A DNA stretch of 41,424 bases from Betaproteobacteria bacterium HGW-Betaproteobacteria-3 (lineage in GTDB: Bacteria; Pseudomonadota; Gammaproteobacteria; Burkholderiales; Burkholderiaceae_C), in assembly GCA_002842205.1 (NCBI GenBank), contig PHCI01000028.1, forward strand, positions 1 through 41,424, read 5' to 3'. The translations under genes and the position numbers were made by a program. The notes under the pieces are model-generated. The model saw only the letters and a program-made list of their open reading frames with translations. It was not told the origin of the DNA and did no database searches. Each line of letters begins with the position of its first letter. Positions within the stretch are counted from its first letter, which is position 1. Below are positions 15,566-22,857 of the stretch, one piece after another.

Positions 15566-16269
15566 GCATGAGCCTCACCACGGTGCGTGTACCCGGTGCG
15601 GCCGGACAGGTGTTGGCGCGCCGCGTCAGCGCCGTGCTGTGCCTGGCCTTGATGCTTGCGCTTGTCGCGGGTTTGAACCACTGGACGCACGGCTTCGAGG
15701 TGTGGACCTTCGAAGGGCGGCGACAGCTGCTGTGGCAGGCTGGCAAACTGCGTGCGCATCCTGTGATCTTGCGCGCAAGCGATGGCAGCATGCCGCGCTT
15801 GTGGGGTGATGCCGATGCCACGCCGAGAGCCTACCTCGTCGATTTCATCTACACACGCTGTCCGAGCGTCTGCCGCGCGCTGGGCAGCGAGTACCAGCAG
15901 ATGCAGCGGACGCTAGCCGTGGGGCAGGCGACGGTATCGACGCTCCGAGGCGTGCACCTGGTGTCGATCTCGTTCGACGTCGAGCACGACGATCCGGCGC
16001 GGCTGGCGCGTTATGCCGCCGACATGCGCGCGGACCCGCAGCACTGGACGCTGGCCGTGCCGACCACACACGGTGATGCGAAAATCTTATTGCGCTCGCT
16101 CGGTGTCGTGGTGATCCCGGACGGGGATGGCGGCTTTGTTCACAACGGCGCCATCCACCTGCTGGACGAACGCGGGCGCTTGCGCGGTCTTTACGAGTCC
16201 GGCCAATGGCGGCAGGCGTTGGAAGCCGCGCATCGGCTGGCCGCACCGCAGCGTGAGGCCTCGCGGTGA
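15562..16269 (+). CDS. SCO/SenC-family copper chaperone (oxidase module copy)
   Basis: A 235-residue thioredoxin-fold protein anchored by an N-terminal helix (about residues 21-38). It has the copper-binding pair C100-PSV-C104 in DFIYTRCPSVC and the distal His194 (GGFVHNGA), the set used by SCO1/SenC to deliver copper to CuA or to maintain CuB. GTG 15562 overlaps the preceding stop (GTGA); ATG 15568 is an alternative. A second protein with the same motifs lies at 19055-19678 in the sNOR operon. Since the cbb3-like oxidase has no CuA, this copy would serve CuB assembly. Confidence 0.9.
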   Translation: MSMSLTTVRVPGAAGQVLARRVSAVLCLALMLALVAGLNHWTHGFEVWTFEGRRQLLWQAGKLRAHPVILRASDGSMPRLWGDADATPRAYLVDFIYTRCPSVCRALGSEYQQMQRTLAVGQATVSTLRGVHLVSISFDVEHDDPARLARYAADMRADPQHWTLAVPTTHGDAKILLRSLGVVVIPDGDGGFVHNGAIHLLDERGRLRGLYESGQWRQALEAAHRLAAPQREASR

Positions 16270-16886
16270 GCCGCCGTTTCGCGCCCTCGCGCCGCGTGGG
16301 ACGGGTCGTGCTGGCCCTGCTGCCGTTGGCGCTGCTGTGGCCGACGCTGCGCCACACCGTCGAAAGCCGCATGTCGCTGCACATGCTGGGTGAATTTCCG
16401 GCACTGTTCATCGCCGGGTGGTCGGCTGGCAGGCTGTGCCTTGGCCGTTTGCCGGCCCGGCGATGGCTGCGTGGGCAGCGCTTGCTGGACTGGCGTGGCT
16501 GGACGGGGGCGGTACTGACCAGCAGCGTCGCGCTGGTGTGGATGCTGCCGTCGACCCTGGACGCCACGCTGCTCTCGCCGATCGCCGCAACGGCCAAGAT
16601 TGCCAGCTGGTGGCTGGCCGGATGGCTGCTCGCGGACAGCTGGCGCCGCATGGACTCCGAGGTGCTGCTGTTTTTCGTTGGCAACCTGGCCTGGATGGCG
16701 GCGACGGCGGGGTTGCTCTACATCGACGCGCCGATGCGCCTGTGCGTGAATTACCTGCAGGACGATCAACGCCATGCCGGCATTGGCCTCGTTGTGCTCG
16801 CAGGTCTGTTCGGTGCCGTGGCGTTACGTCAGGTTCTGCGACCCGGCTCGACTTCGTCCCGTGCTGGCGAGACTTGCCGAATGTAA
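16266..16886 (+). CDS. Multi-pass membrane protein, orf1-like (oxidase module copy)
   Basis: A 206-residue protein with about five hydrophobic segments. Its characteristic pieces are SLHMLGEFPALFI, VWMLPSTLD and LYIDAPMRLCVNYLQDDQ, all with close counterparts in the protein at 19728-20291. The paired position after a SCO gene in both operons points to a role in assembly or copper handling of the heme-copper enzyme, perhaps CtaG-like; that is inference. GTG 16266 overlaps the SCO stop as GTGA, so it is the last of four genes joined by 4-bp overlaps. A Ser/Arg-rich tail follows the conserved part. Confidence 0.8.
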   Translation: MSRRFAPSRRVGRVVLALLPLALLWPTLRHTVESRMSLHMLGEFPALFIAGWSAGRLCLGRLPARRWLRGQRLLDWRGWTGAVLTSSVALVWMLPSTLDATLLSPIAATAKIASWWLAGWLLADSWRRMDSEVLLFFVGNLAWMAATAGLLYIDAPMRLCVNYLQDDQRHAGIGLVVLAGLFGAVALRQVLRPGSTSSRAGETCRM

Positions 16887-16986
16887 AAACCTCGACAACT
16901 GTCGGAATCGCTTGCGCGATGACCGGCAGTGTGCCCTCTGGTCCGACACCGATCAAACTGCATGCTCGGGTTTGTACTGACTCGAT

Positions 16987-17000
16987 TTGATGCAAATCAA
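16987..17000 (+). promoter_or_regulatory. Perfect FNR/Dnr-type box before norS
   Basis: TTGAT-GCAA-ATCAA matches the FNR consensus at all ten positions. With its centre at 16993.5, a class II activator position (-41.5) predicts transcription start near 17035, with an AT-rich -10 region (CAAAAT) at 17021-17026. Confidence 0.88.
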
Positions 17001-17010
17001 TCTTACATTT

Positions 17011-17033
17011 AAGATGCATACAAAATGCATCTT
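17011..17033 (+). promoter_or_regulatory. NsrR operator before norS
   Basis: AAGATGCATAC-A-AAATGCATCTT, a nearly perfect 11-1-11 palindrome of the NsrR type. It covers the predicted -10 region of the FNR-dependent promoter, so NsrR would block transcription until NO is present. Confidence 0.92.
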
Positions 17034-17058
17034 AAAAGAAAATCCTTTGGAACCACAT

Positions 17059-17583
17059 ATGCAGTCCCTCGCCGTTCAGATCACCATTGCCGTATCGTTG
17101 GTTGTTGTCGCATGTTTTGTCTGGGTGCTGCTCAACAGCAAAGGTGTGGCGCCGTGGGAACAAATCGCCAAGCCTGCGTACCAGGCCCGCAGTTTCCTGT
17201 TTTTCGTGGCCATCGCCGCGGGAATCGCCATCTCGTTCTTCACGCTCGTGCCATGGCCGCATGATGCCAATGCAGCGGCCGTCACCCGTCAAATCGACGC
17301 GAAGGCGCGTCAATGGGCGTGGGAGCTTTCTGACGACAAGGCGCAAGTCGGCGAGGTGATCGAATTTCGCGTCTCTGCCGAAGATGTCAACCACGGCTTT
17401 GCCCTGTACGACCCGGACAAGCGCATAGTGGCCCAGATCCAGGCCATGCCGGGGTTCGTGAACAAGGTGCGTCATCGGTTTGTACGGCCAGGCATCTATC
17501 AGATCCTCTGTCTTGAGTACTGCGGCGTGGCGCATCACGCCATGGTTGCGGAAATCATCGTCGGTGCGGCCACCAGCAACTGA
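17059..17583 (+). CDS. norS: sNOR small subunit: CuA-containing subunit II-like protein
   Basis: A 174-residue protein with two N-terminal membrane helices and a periplasmic cupredoxin domain. The complete CuA ligand set is present: H112 (DVNHGF), then C151, E153, C155, H159 and M162 in CLEYCGVAHHAM. It thus resembles cytochrome oxidase subunit II but is short. Order and size match the first gene of the norSY-senC-orf1 cluster of ammonia oxidisers (formerly coxB2); the symbol is given on that basis. ATG 17059 starts after the NsrR operator; longer readings would begin inside the FNR box. Strong FNR and NsrR sites just upstream support a role in NO reduction. Confidence 0.85.
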   Translation: MQSLAVQITIAVSLVVVACFVWVLLNSKGVAPWEQIAKPAYQARSFLFFVAIAAGIAISFFTLVPWPHDANAAAVTRQIDAKARQWAWELSDDKAQVGEVIEFRVSAEDVNHGFALYDPDKRIVAQIQAMPGFVNKVRHRFVRPGIYQILCLEYCGVAHHAMVAEIIVGAATSN

Positions 17584-17607
17584 TTGACCTACCTTCCAAA
17601 GAAAATC

Positions 17608-19071
17608 ATGAAAAAAATCGAACATCCATCAGGCAGTCCCGCAGAGTCGCTGGGCATCAAGTTGTACCTGGGAACGGCATTTGTCGTGTTGCTGTTGATG
17701 ATGTTCGCCGGCATCGCCATGCGGGCGAGTCAGGCGAACTGGATTGCGTTGCCGCCTGACCTTTTCTACCAGCTGATGACGGTCCACGGCGCCGGCATGG
17801 TCGGGATTGTCGGGCTTGCCGGTGCGGGAATCATGTGGTATTTCCTGCGGCGCCATGTCGTGTTGAGTGTGCAGGTTCTCTACGCCAACTATGTGTTGTT
17901 CCTGCTGGGCGTGGTGCTCATTCTGGGGGCGATTTTTATCGGTGGCTATGCAGGTGCCTGGACCTTCTTGTGGCCGCTACCTGCCAAGTCAATGGGTCTG
18001 TGGAGTGCGCATGCGGCGGCGGCCTATGTTGGCGGTTTGACCCTGATAGGGGTTGGTTTCCTGGCGTTCTATTTCGACGCGGCCGTGGCCATCATCCGCA
18101 AGTACGGCAGCTTGCTCAAGGGGCTGGGCGTCGATCAATTGATCAGCGGCAAGGTTGATCTGAAACATCCCCCGACCGTGGTGGCCAGCAGCATGGTCAT
18201 CATCGTGAACACGATCGGAACATTGGTCGGCGCAGTGGTATTGATCGTCACGCTGGCGAACCTGTATTTCCCGGCGCTGACCATCAACACCCTGCTGGCG
18301 AAGAACATGATCTATTTTTTCGGCCATGTTTTCATCAACGCCTCCATCTACATGGCGGTAATTGCCGTGTATGAGCTGCTTCCCCTGTATGCCAAGCGTC
18401 CGTGGAAGGTTTCTCGCGTCTTCTACGCATCGTGGTTGGCGGCGACGCTGATGGTGATGGGCGTGTACCCACACCATCTGCTGCTCGATGCCATGCCGAA
18501 ATCGCTGGCGGTGCTGGGCCAGGTCATCTCGTACTTGAGCGGCATACCGGTGCTGCTGGTCACCGTGTATGGCGCGCTGGTATTGGTTTACAAGTCTGAT
18601 ATCAACTGGCAGCCGCCGGCGCGCTGGCTGCTGCTGTCGATGTTTGGCTGGGCGGTAGGGGTCATTCCGGCCATTGTGGATGGCACGATCCAGATCAACA
18701 AGGTATTGCACAACACGCTGTGGGTACCGGGCCACTTTCATTTCTATCTGTTGATCGGGGTGCTGCCGATGGTCATCGGCTTCAGTCTTCACGTGTTTGA
18801 TGCCCGGCGCGCGCTGAACGAGACCGTGCAGCGATGGATCTTCAACCTTTACGCAATTGGTGCAATAGTTTTCTGCATGGCGTTCCTGATCGGCGGGGCG
18901 AACAGCGTGCCGCGTCGGTTCGCCCAGCACTGGGACGCCTGGGTTCCCTACAATCATGTGGGCGCACTGGCCGCGTCACTGGTGCTGTTGGCGATGCTGC
19001 TGGTGACCGTTACGGTGGTCCGTCGCTTGCTGTCCAGCGGTCAGCCTGCAGGCCATGCGAGCGACGTTTAA
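17608..19071 (+). CDS. norY: sNOR catalytic subunit (heme-copper NO reductase-like)
   Basis: A 487-residue, about 12-helix heme-copper oxidase superfamily protein. His60 (MTVHGAGM) and His378 fit the low-spin heme, His376 (PGHFHFY) the active-site heme, and His240 with His289-His290 (YPHH) CuB. In oxygen reductases the helix with the first CuB histidine reads H-P-E-V-Y with a cross-linked Tyr; here it reads HVFIN, with Asn244 in place of Tyr, as expected for an NO reductase. ATG 17608 is preferred over the TTG directly after norS. The gene overlaps senC by 17 bp. Order and accessory genes match norSY-senC-orf1. Less likely: a low-affinity oxidase. Confidence 0.83.
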   Translation: MKKIEHPSGSPAESLGIKLYLGTAFVVLLLMMFAGIAMRASQANWIALPPDLFYQLMTVHGAGMVGIVGLAGAGIMWYFLRRHVVLSVQVLYANYVLFLLGVVLILGAIFIGGYAGAWTFLWPLPAKSMGLWSAHAAAAYVGGLTLIGVGFLAFYFDAAVAIIRKYGSLLKGLGVDQLISGKVDLKHPPTVVASSMVIIVNTIGTLVGAVVLIVTLANLYFPALTINTLLAKNMIYFFGHVFINASIYMAVIAVYELLPLYAKRPWKVSRVFYASWLAATLMVMGVYPHHLLLDAMPKSLAVLGQVISYLSGIPVLLVTVYGALVLVYKSDINWQPPARWLLLSMFGWAVGVIPAIVDGTIQINKVLHNTLWVPGHFHFYLLIGVLPMVIGFSLHVFDARRALNETVQRWIFNLYAIGAIVFCMAFLIGGANSVPRRFAQHWDAWVPYNHVGALAASLVLLAMLLVTVTVVRRLLSSGQPAGHASDV

Positions 19072-19678
19072 GCTTTTTCTGGGTGCCGCAGCAACGCTGG
19101 CTTCGACCCTGCTCGCGGGCACGGTGTTGTGGCAAGTGACGGGCGGCCTGAGCAGCTTCACCAGTGAGTCGTGGCGCCGCGCTTCGGTGGTGGCACACCC
19201 ACGGCCACTGCCTGATGCGGTGTTGCAAGACCAGCATGGGAGGCGGTTCCACACTCGCGAACTGTGCGGAAAAGTCATGGTGATTGACTTTGTTTACACC
19301 CGGTGCCCCTCCGTTTGCAAGGTACTGGGCGGGGTGTCGGCGCAATTGGCCAGTCGTTTGAGCGACGCAGTCGAATCGGGCAAGGCGATGGTGCTTTCGG
19401 TGTCGTTCGATCCCGCGAATGACACACCCGAGGCAATGACCAGGTTCAAGCGTGTCCTGGAACCGCGAGAGACTCCATGGATGGTTGCGCGACCGCTGTC
19501 GTCCGATGGCCGGCGGGCATTGCTGCAAACCTTCGGTGTCGAAGTGATTCCCGATGGCGCGGGCGGGTTCGATCACAACGCCGCGCTGCATCTGGTGGAC
19601 CCGTCCTGCCGACTGACCCGCATTCTTGATTACGACAACATCTCCGATGCGGAAAAGGCCGTCCGTGCGTTGTTGTGA
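19055..19678 (+). CDS. senC: SCO/SenC copper chaperone (sNOR module copy)
   Basis: A 207-residue membrane-anchored thioredoxin-fold protein (helix at about residues 6-28) with C84-PSV-C88 in DFVYTRCPSVC and distal His174 (GGFDHNAALHL). These are the copper ligands of SCO/SenC proteins, which load CuA; the norS product has a CuA site, so a partner is at hand. It is clearly related to the protein at 15562-16269, sharing the YTRCPSVC core, a GV.VIPDG.GGF.HN motif and order. ATG 19055 lies inside the end of norY, indicating coupled translation. Confidence 0.9.
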   Translation: MRATFKLFLGAAATLASTLLAGTVLWQVTGGLSSFTSESWRRASVVAHPRPLPDAVLQDQHGRRFHTRELCGKVMVIDFVYTRCPSVCKVLGGVSAQLASRLSDAVESGKAMVLSVSFDPANDTPEAMTRFKRVLEPRETPWMVARPLSSDGRRALLQTFGVEVIPDGAGGFDHNAALHLVDPSCRLTRILDYDNISDAEKAVRALL

Positions 19679-19727
19679 TTCGCGCGCTCACATCGCGGCG
19701 CGTGCGCTATTCCTGCACGATAGCGTC

Positions 19728-20291
19728 ATGCGCCGCGCCGCATGGCTTGGGGCGATATGGCTGGTCCTGTGGCTGCCGCCAGTGGCGCCATGGCTGACAG
19801 GCACCATGACGGCCCATATGCTGGTTCAGATTCCACTGTTCGTCGTCATCGGGGTACGCTTGGGCAGCATGCAAGACTGCGGGATTGATGCAATGCGCCC
19901 GTATCGCTGGGCACTGTTGCTGCTCGCGGGCGCCACGCTGATGGTCTGGATGATTCCGCGCATGCTCGACCTGGCCGTTCAGAGCTGGACGGTCGACGTG
20001 GCCAAGGCGGGCACCCTCACATTGGCGGGTATGGCGTTGCGCCTGGCTTGGCAGGCATCTGGGCCGGTCGTGCGCGGACTGCTGCACGTGGAGGCGTTGG
20101 CCACCATATGGCGTCTGGGATGGCTGTACCTGGACAGTCCCACCCGGCTGTGCCTTCAATACGGGCAAGACGATCAAGCCCGGCTTGGGGCTGCGTTGCT
20201 GGTGTCCGGCGCACTGTATGCTGCCTGGTTGGCCGCGCGAGGGTTGGGGGTGATACCTGTTGTTTCGTTGCGGATGCACTGGCGTTCGTGA
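19728..20291 (+). CDS. Multi-pass membrane protein, orf1 of the norSY-senC cluster
   Basis: A 187-residue protein with about five hydrophobic segments, the counterpart of the protein at 16266-16886: TAHMLVQIPLFVV, VWMIPRMLD and LYLDSPTRLCLQYGQDDQ align with SLHMLGEFPALFI, VWMLPSTLD and LYIDAPMRLCVNYLQDDQ. The shared His-Met pair and the DDQ motif are candidate metal or heme contacts. ATG 19728 is the first start giving a membrane helix directly; the frame is open to 19626 inside senC. It closes the sNOR operon and converges with paaE, 80 bp away; no clear terminator is visible between them. Confidence 0.78.
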   Translation: MRRAAWLGAIWLVLWLPPVAPWLTGTMTAHMLVQIPLFVVIGVRLGSMQDCGIDAMRPYRWALLLLAGATLMVWMIPRMLDLAVQSWTVDVAKAGTLTLAGMALRLAWQASGPVVRGLLHVEALATIWRLGWLYLDSPTRLCLQYGQDDQARLGAALLVSGALYAAWLAARGLGVIPVVSLRMHWRS

Positions 20292-20371
20292 GGTTAAAAC
20301 TAAACGGCCGAAGGTGATCCGGGATCGATGGCCGGTTGCACGGCATCCGAATTTGGCGCTTCCAGGCAGCC

Positions 20372-21472
20372 TCAACGCTCGTCGTAACTCACCACCAGCC
20401 GCTCGCTGGTGGGGCGGGCCTGGCAGCTCAGCACAAAACCCTGATCCATCTCCCAGGGTTCGAGCGTGAAGTTTTTCTCCATCTGCACCGAGCCCTCGAT
20501 CACCTTGGCGCGGCAGGTGCAGCACACGCCAGCACGGCACGACCAGGGCAAATCGAGACCGGCCGCCAGCGCCACGTCCAGCACTTTCTCGTCCGGGCCG
20601 ATTTGCAGCTCGGTGGCTTTGCCGTCCAGCACCACGGTGAGGGCGGTCTTGCCTTGGCTGGGCGTCGGCGCCCGGGCGTGCGGTGCCAGCCGCTCGGCCG
20701 GCGACAGGGCTTGCAGCGTGGGCGAGGTGAAGCGTTCGGTGTGGATGCGGTCGGGCGGCACGCCGGCGGTGCGCAGCGTGGCCTCGGTCGCGTCGATCAT
20801 GGCCTCGGGGCCGCAGATGAACACCTCGTCCATGCTGCCCACGGGCAGCAGCGCGGCGATGATCGCGCGCACCTTGTCGGCGTCGATGCGGCCCTGCAGC
20901 AGGTCGGCCTCCTGCGCCTGGCGCGACAGGATGTGGATCAGCGTGAGCCGGTCGGGGTAGCGGTCCTTGAGGTCTTGCAGGGCTTCGTTGAACATCACGC
21001 TGGCCATGCGGCGGTTGCCATAAACCAGGGTGAATTTCGATTCGGGCTGTTCCTCCAGCGTGCTGGCCATGATCGACAGGATGGGCGTGATGCCCGAGCC
21101 CGCGGCAAACCCCACGCGATGCAATGCACGGGGCCTTTTCACAACGAAGCGGCCCTCGGGCGGCATCACGGCCAGCGTGTCGCCCGGCTGGAGCGCGCGC
21201 GCGGCCCAGTTGGAGAAAACGCCGCCTTCCATGGGCCGGATGCCGACTTCCAGTTCGTTGCTGCGCGTCAGGCGACTGCGGGTGCAGCAGATGGAGTAGT
21301 TGCGGCGCACGTCCTGGCCGTTGATGTGGGCGCGCAGCGTCAGGAACTGGCCCGGCTCGAAACGGAAGGCCTCGCGCAAGGGCTCGGGAATGCCCAGCGC
21401 GATGGCCACGGCGCCCGCGGCTTCGGGGGTGATGCGGCGCACTTGCAGGTCGTGGAATCGCGGTGTGGACAT
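20372..21472 (-). CDS. paaE: Phenylacetyl-CoA epoxidase reductase subunit
   Basis: PaaE transfers electrons from NADPH to the PaaAC oxygenase that epoxidises phenylacetyl-CoA. The 366-residue protein has an N-terminal ferredoxin-reductase domain with FAD motif RNYSIC (57-62), the nucleotide site GFAAGSGITP (121-130) and YGNR (151-154), and a C-terminal plant-type 2Fe-2S domain with C312, C317, C320 and C350 (C-x4-C-x2-C...C). Length and domain order are standard. It is the last gene of paaABCDE, 15 bp after paaD. Confidence 0.95.
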   Translation of the reverse strand: MSTPRFHDLQVRRITPEAAGAVAIALGIPEPLREAFRFEPGQFLTLRAHINGQDVRRNYSICCTRSRLTRSNELEVGIRPMEGGVFSNWAARALQPGDTLAVMPPEGRFVVKRPRALHRVGFAAGSGITPILSIMASTLEEQPESKFTLVYGNRRMASVMFNEALQDLKDRYPDRLTLIHILSRQAQEADLLQGRIDADKVRAIIAALLPVGSMDEVFICGPEAMIDATEATLRTAGVPPDRIHTERFTSPTLQALSPAERLAPHARAPTPSQGKTALTVVLDGKATELQIGPDEKVLDVALAAGLDLPWSCRAGVCCTCRAKVIEGSVQMEKNFTLEPWEMDQGFVLSCQARPTSERLVVSYDER

Positions 21473-21487
21473 GATGGTGGGGCGTGG

Positions 21488-22015
21488 TCAATACGGCTTG
21501 AAATAGTCAAACGGCTCGCGGCAGGCCAGGCACCGGTACAGCGCCTTGCAGGCGGTGGAACTGAAGTGCGAGGTTTCGGTGGTGTCCAGGCTGCCGCAGC
21601 GCGGGCAGGCCACGGGTGCGCGGGCCAGCGGGCGCACGGCAAAATTCACGACCTGGGGTGCGTCGGGGGTTGAGGTGTGCGGCGGCGCAATGCCGTAGGC
21701 CCGAAGCCGCTCTTTGGCGTCGGGGGTGATCCAGTCGGTGGTCCAGCCGGGCGCCAACTGCGTGACGACTTTGCCCGTCAACCCGGCGGCGGCCAGTGCG
21801 CCGACGATGTCGTCCTCGATCTGCCCCATCGCCGGGCAGCCGCTGTAGGTAGGGGTGATGACGATCTCGAGCCCGTCGGGGCGTGCGTTCACTTCGCGCA
21901 GGATGCCCAGTTCGCGGATCGATACCACCGGAATCTCCGGGTCGGGGATCGATTCCAGCACCGCCCAGACCCGTGCGCACAGGTCGGCCGCCTCGGGCGC
22001 GGCGACCAAGCTCAC
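21488..22015 (-). CDS. paaD: PaaD, phenylacetyl-CoA epoxidase Fe-S maturation protein
   Basis: The N-terminal half is a MIP18/DUF59 domain (SIPDPEIPVVSIRELGILR, TPTYSGCPAM) and the C-terminus carries a small zinc-finger-like unit (CPRCGS...CKALYRCLACREPF). In the paa operon PaaD is needed for an active complex, most likely for maturation of an iron site, and is not a catalytic subunit. Two adjacent GTG codons (22018, 22015) can start; the inner one overlaps the paaC stop as GTGA and is preferred, giving 175 residues. Confidence 0.92.
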   Translation of the reverse strand: MSLVAAPEAADLCARVWAVLESIPDPEIPVVSIRELGILREVNARPDGLEIVITPTYSGCPAMGQIEDDIVGALAAAGLTGKVVTQLAPGWTTDWITPDAKERLRAYGIAPPHTSTPDAPQVVNFAVRPLARAPVACPRCGSLDTTETSHFSSTACKALYRCLACREPFDYFKPY

Positions 22016-22857
22016 CACGAAGCTCCGGGGTGTTGACGGGCCAGGCTTTGCAGTTCGTCCAGCACATAGCCCAGGTGTTCGGAATGCGCGCCTTCCTTGC
22101 CACGCGGCACGTAGCCGCCCGCAGGAGGGCGCTGCAGCGTGGCCTCGGCCAGTGCATCGTCCACCAGGGCGTCCCAGGCAGGCTGCAAGGTTGGCACGAC
22201 CACGCCGGTGCCGTCGGCGGCGGCCGCGGCTTCAGCGGGCGATACCGTCCAGAACTCCTGGGTGTAGGGCATCAGGTGGCCGAGCGCGGCCTGCATGCGC
22301 GCGCGCGAGGCCTCGGTGCCGTCGCCCAGGCGCACCAGCCAGTCGCGTGCGTGGCGCAGGTGGTAGCGCACCTCCTTGAGCGATTTGGCGGCAATGGCGG
22401 CCAGCTGCGTGTCGTTGGAGGCTTGCAGCGCGTCCCACACCAGCACCATGAGCGCGCTGTAGAGAAAGTTGCGCGTGATGGTGGTGGCGTAGTCGCGGTC
22501 GGCCCTGGCCGTGGCGGCCAGCAGGCCGGTGGCGGCGGGAAAGTGCGGCAGTTCCAGCAGGGTGTAGTTGCGGAACTGGTGCACGCCGCGGAAATACGCG
22601 AGCGAATCTTCGGTGGCGCTGCCATTGCCATTGCCATTGGCGTCGGCGTCGGCATTGACGCGCCCGGCCGCGTGCTGGTACAGCAGCCGCGCCTGGCCGA
22701 TCAGGTCGAGGCTGATGTTGGACAGCGCAATGTCTTCTTCCAGCACCGGCCCGTGGCCGCACCACTCGGCGTTACGCTGGCCCAGAATCAGCGCGTTGTC
22801 GGCCAGGTGCAGCAGGTAGTCCGCAGGGGCTGCGATTGAAACGGTCGAGGCGTCCAT
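22012..22857 (-). CDS. paaC: Phenylacetyl-CoA epoxidase structural subunit
   Basis: PaaC is the ferritin-like, non-catalytic partner of PaaA. The 281-residue protein shows LLHLADNALILGQRNAEWCGHGPVLEEDIALSNISLDLIGQAR, HFPAATGLLAATARADRDYATTITRNFLYSALMVLVWDAL and KEVRYHLRHARDWLVRLGDGTEASRARMQ, the helices of the family. ATG 22857 overlaps the paaB stop by one base. Residues about 68-80 form a simple Ala/Asp/Asn/Gly tract encoded by tandem hexamers, an insertion between helices compared with the family. The frame stays open far upstream (to 23301), but only as shadow of paaB/paaA. Confidence 0.93.
   Translation of the reverse strand: MDASTVSIAAPADYLLHLADNALILGQRNAEWCGHGPVLEEDIALSNISLDLIGQARLLYQHAAGRVNADADANGNGNGSATEDSLAYFRGVHQFRNYTLLELPHFPAATGLLAATARADRDYATTITRNFLYSALMVLVWDALQASNDTQLAAIAAKSLKEVRYHLRHARDWLVRLGDGTEASRARMQAALGHLMPYTQEFWTVSPAEAAAAADGTGVVVPTLQPAWDALVDDALAEATLQRPPAGGYVPRGKEGAHSEHLGYVLDELQSLARQHPGASW
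22621..22656. repeat. Tandem hexamer tract inside paaC
   Basis: On the + strand: three GCCATT, two GGCGTC and one GGCATT units. On the coding strand it gives a NADADANGNGNG-type linker in PaaC. Unit changes keep the frame. Confidence 0.85.

Noticed and set aside
16987-17058. Longer N-terminus of the norS product starting at 16987
   Set aside because: It would start inside the FNR box and translate the NsrR operator; ATG 17059 leads directly into the membrane helices.
20292-20371. Possible terminator between orf1 and paaE
   Set aside because: Only short broken pairings (GATCC/GGATC, GGCCG/CGGCC) and no T-run; not enough to call.
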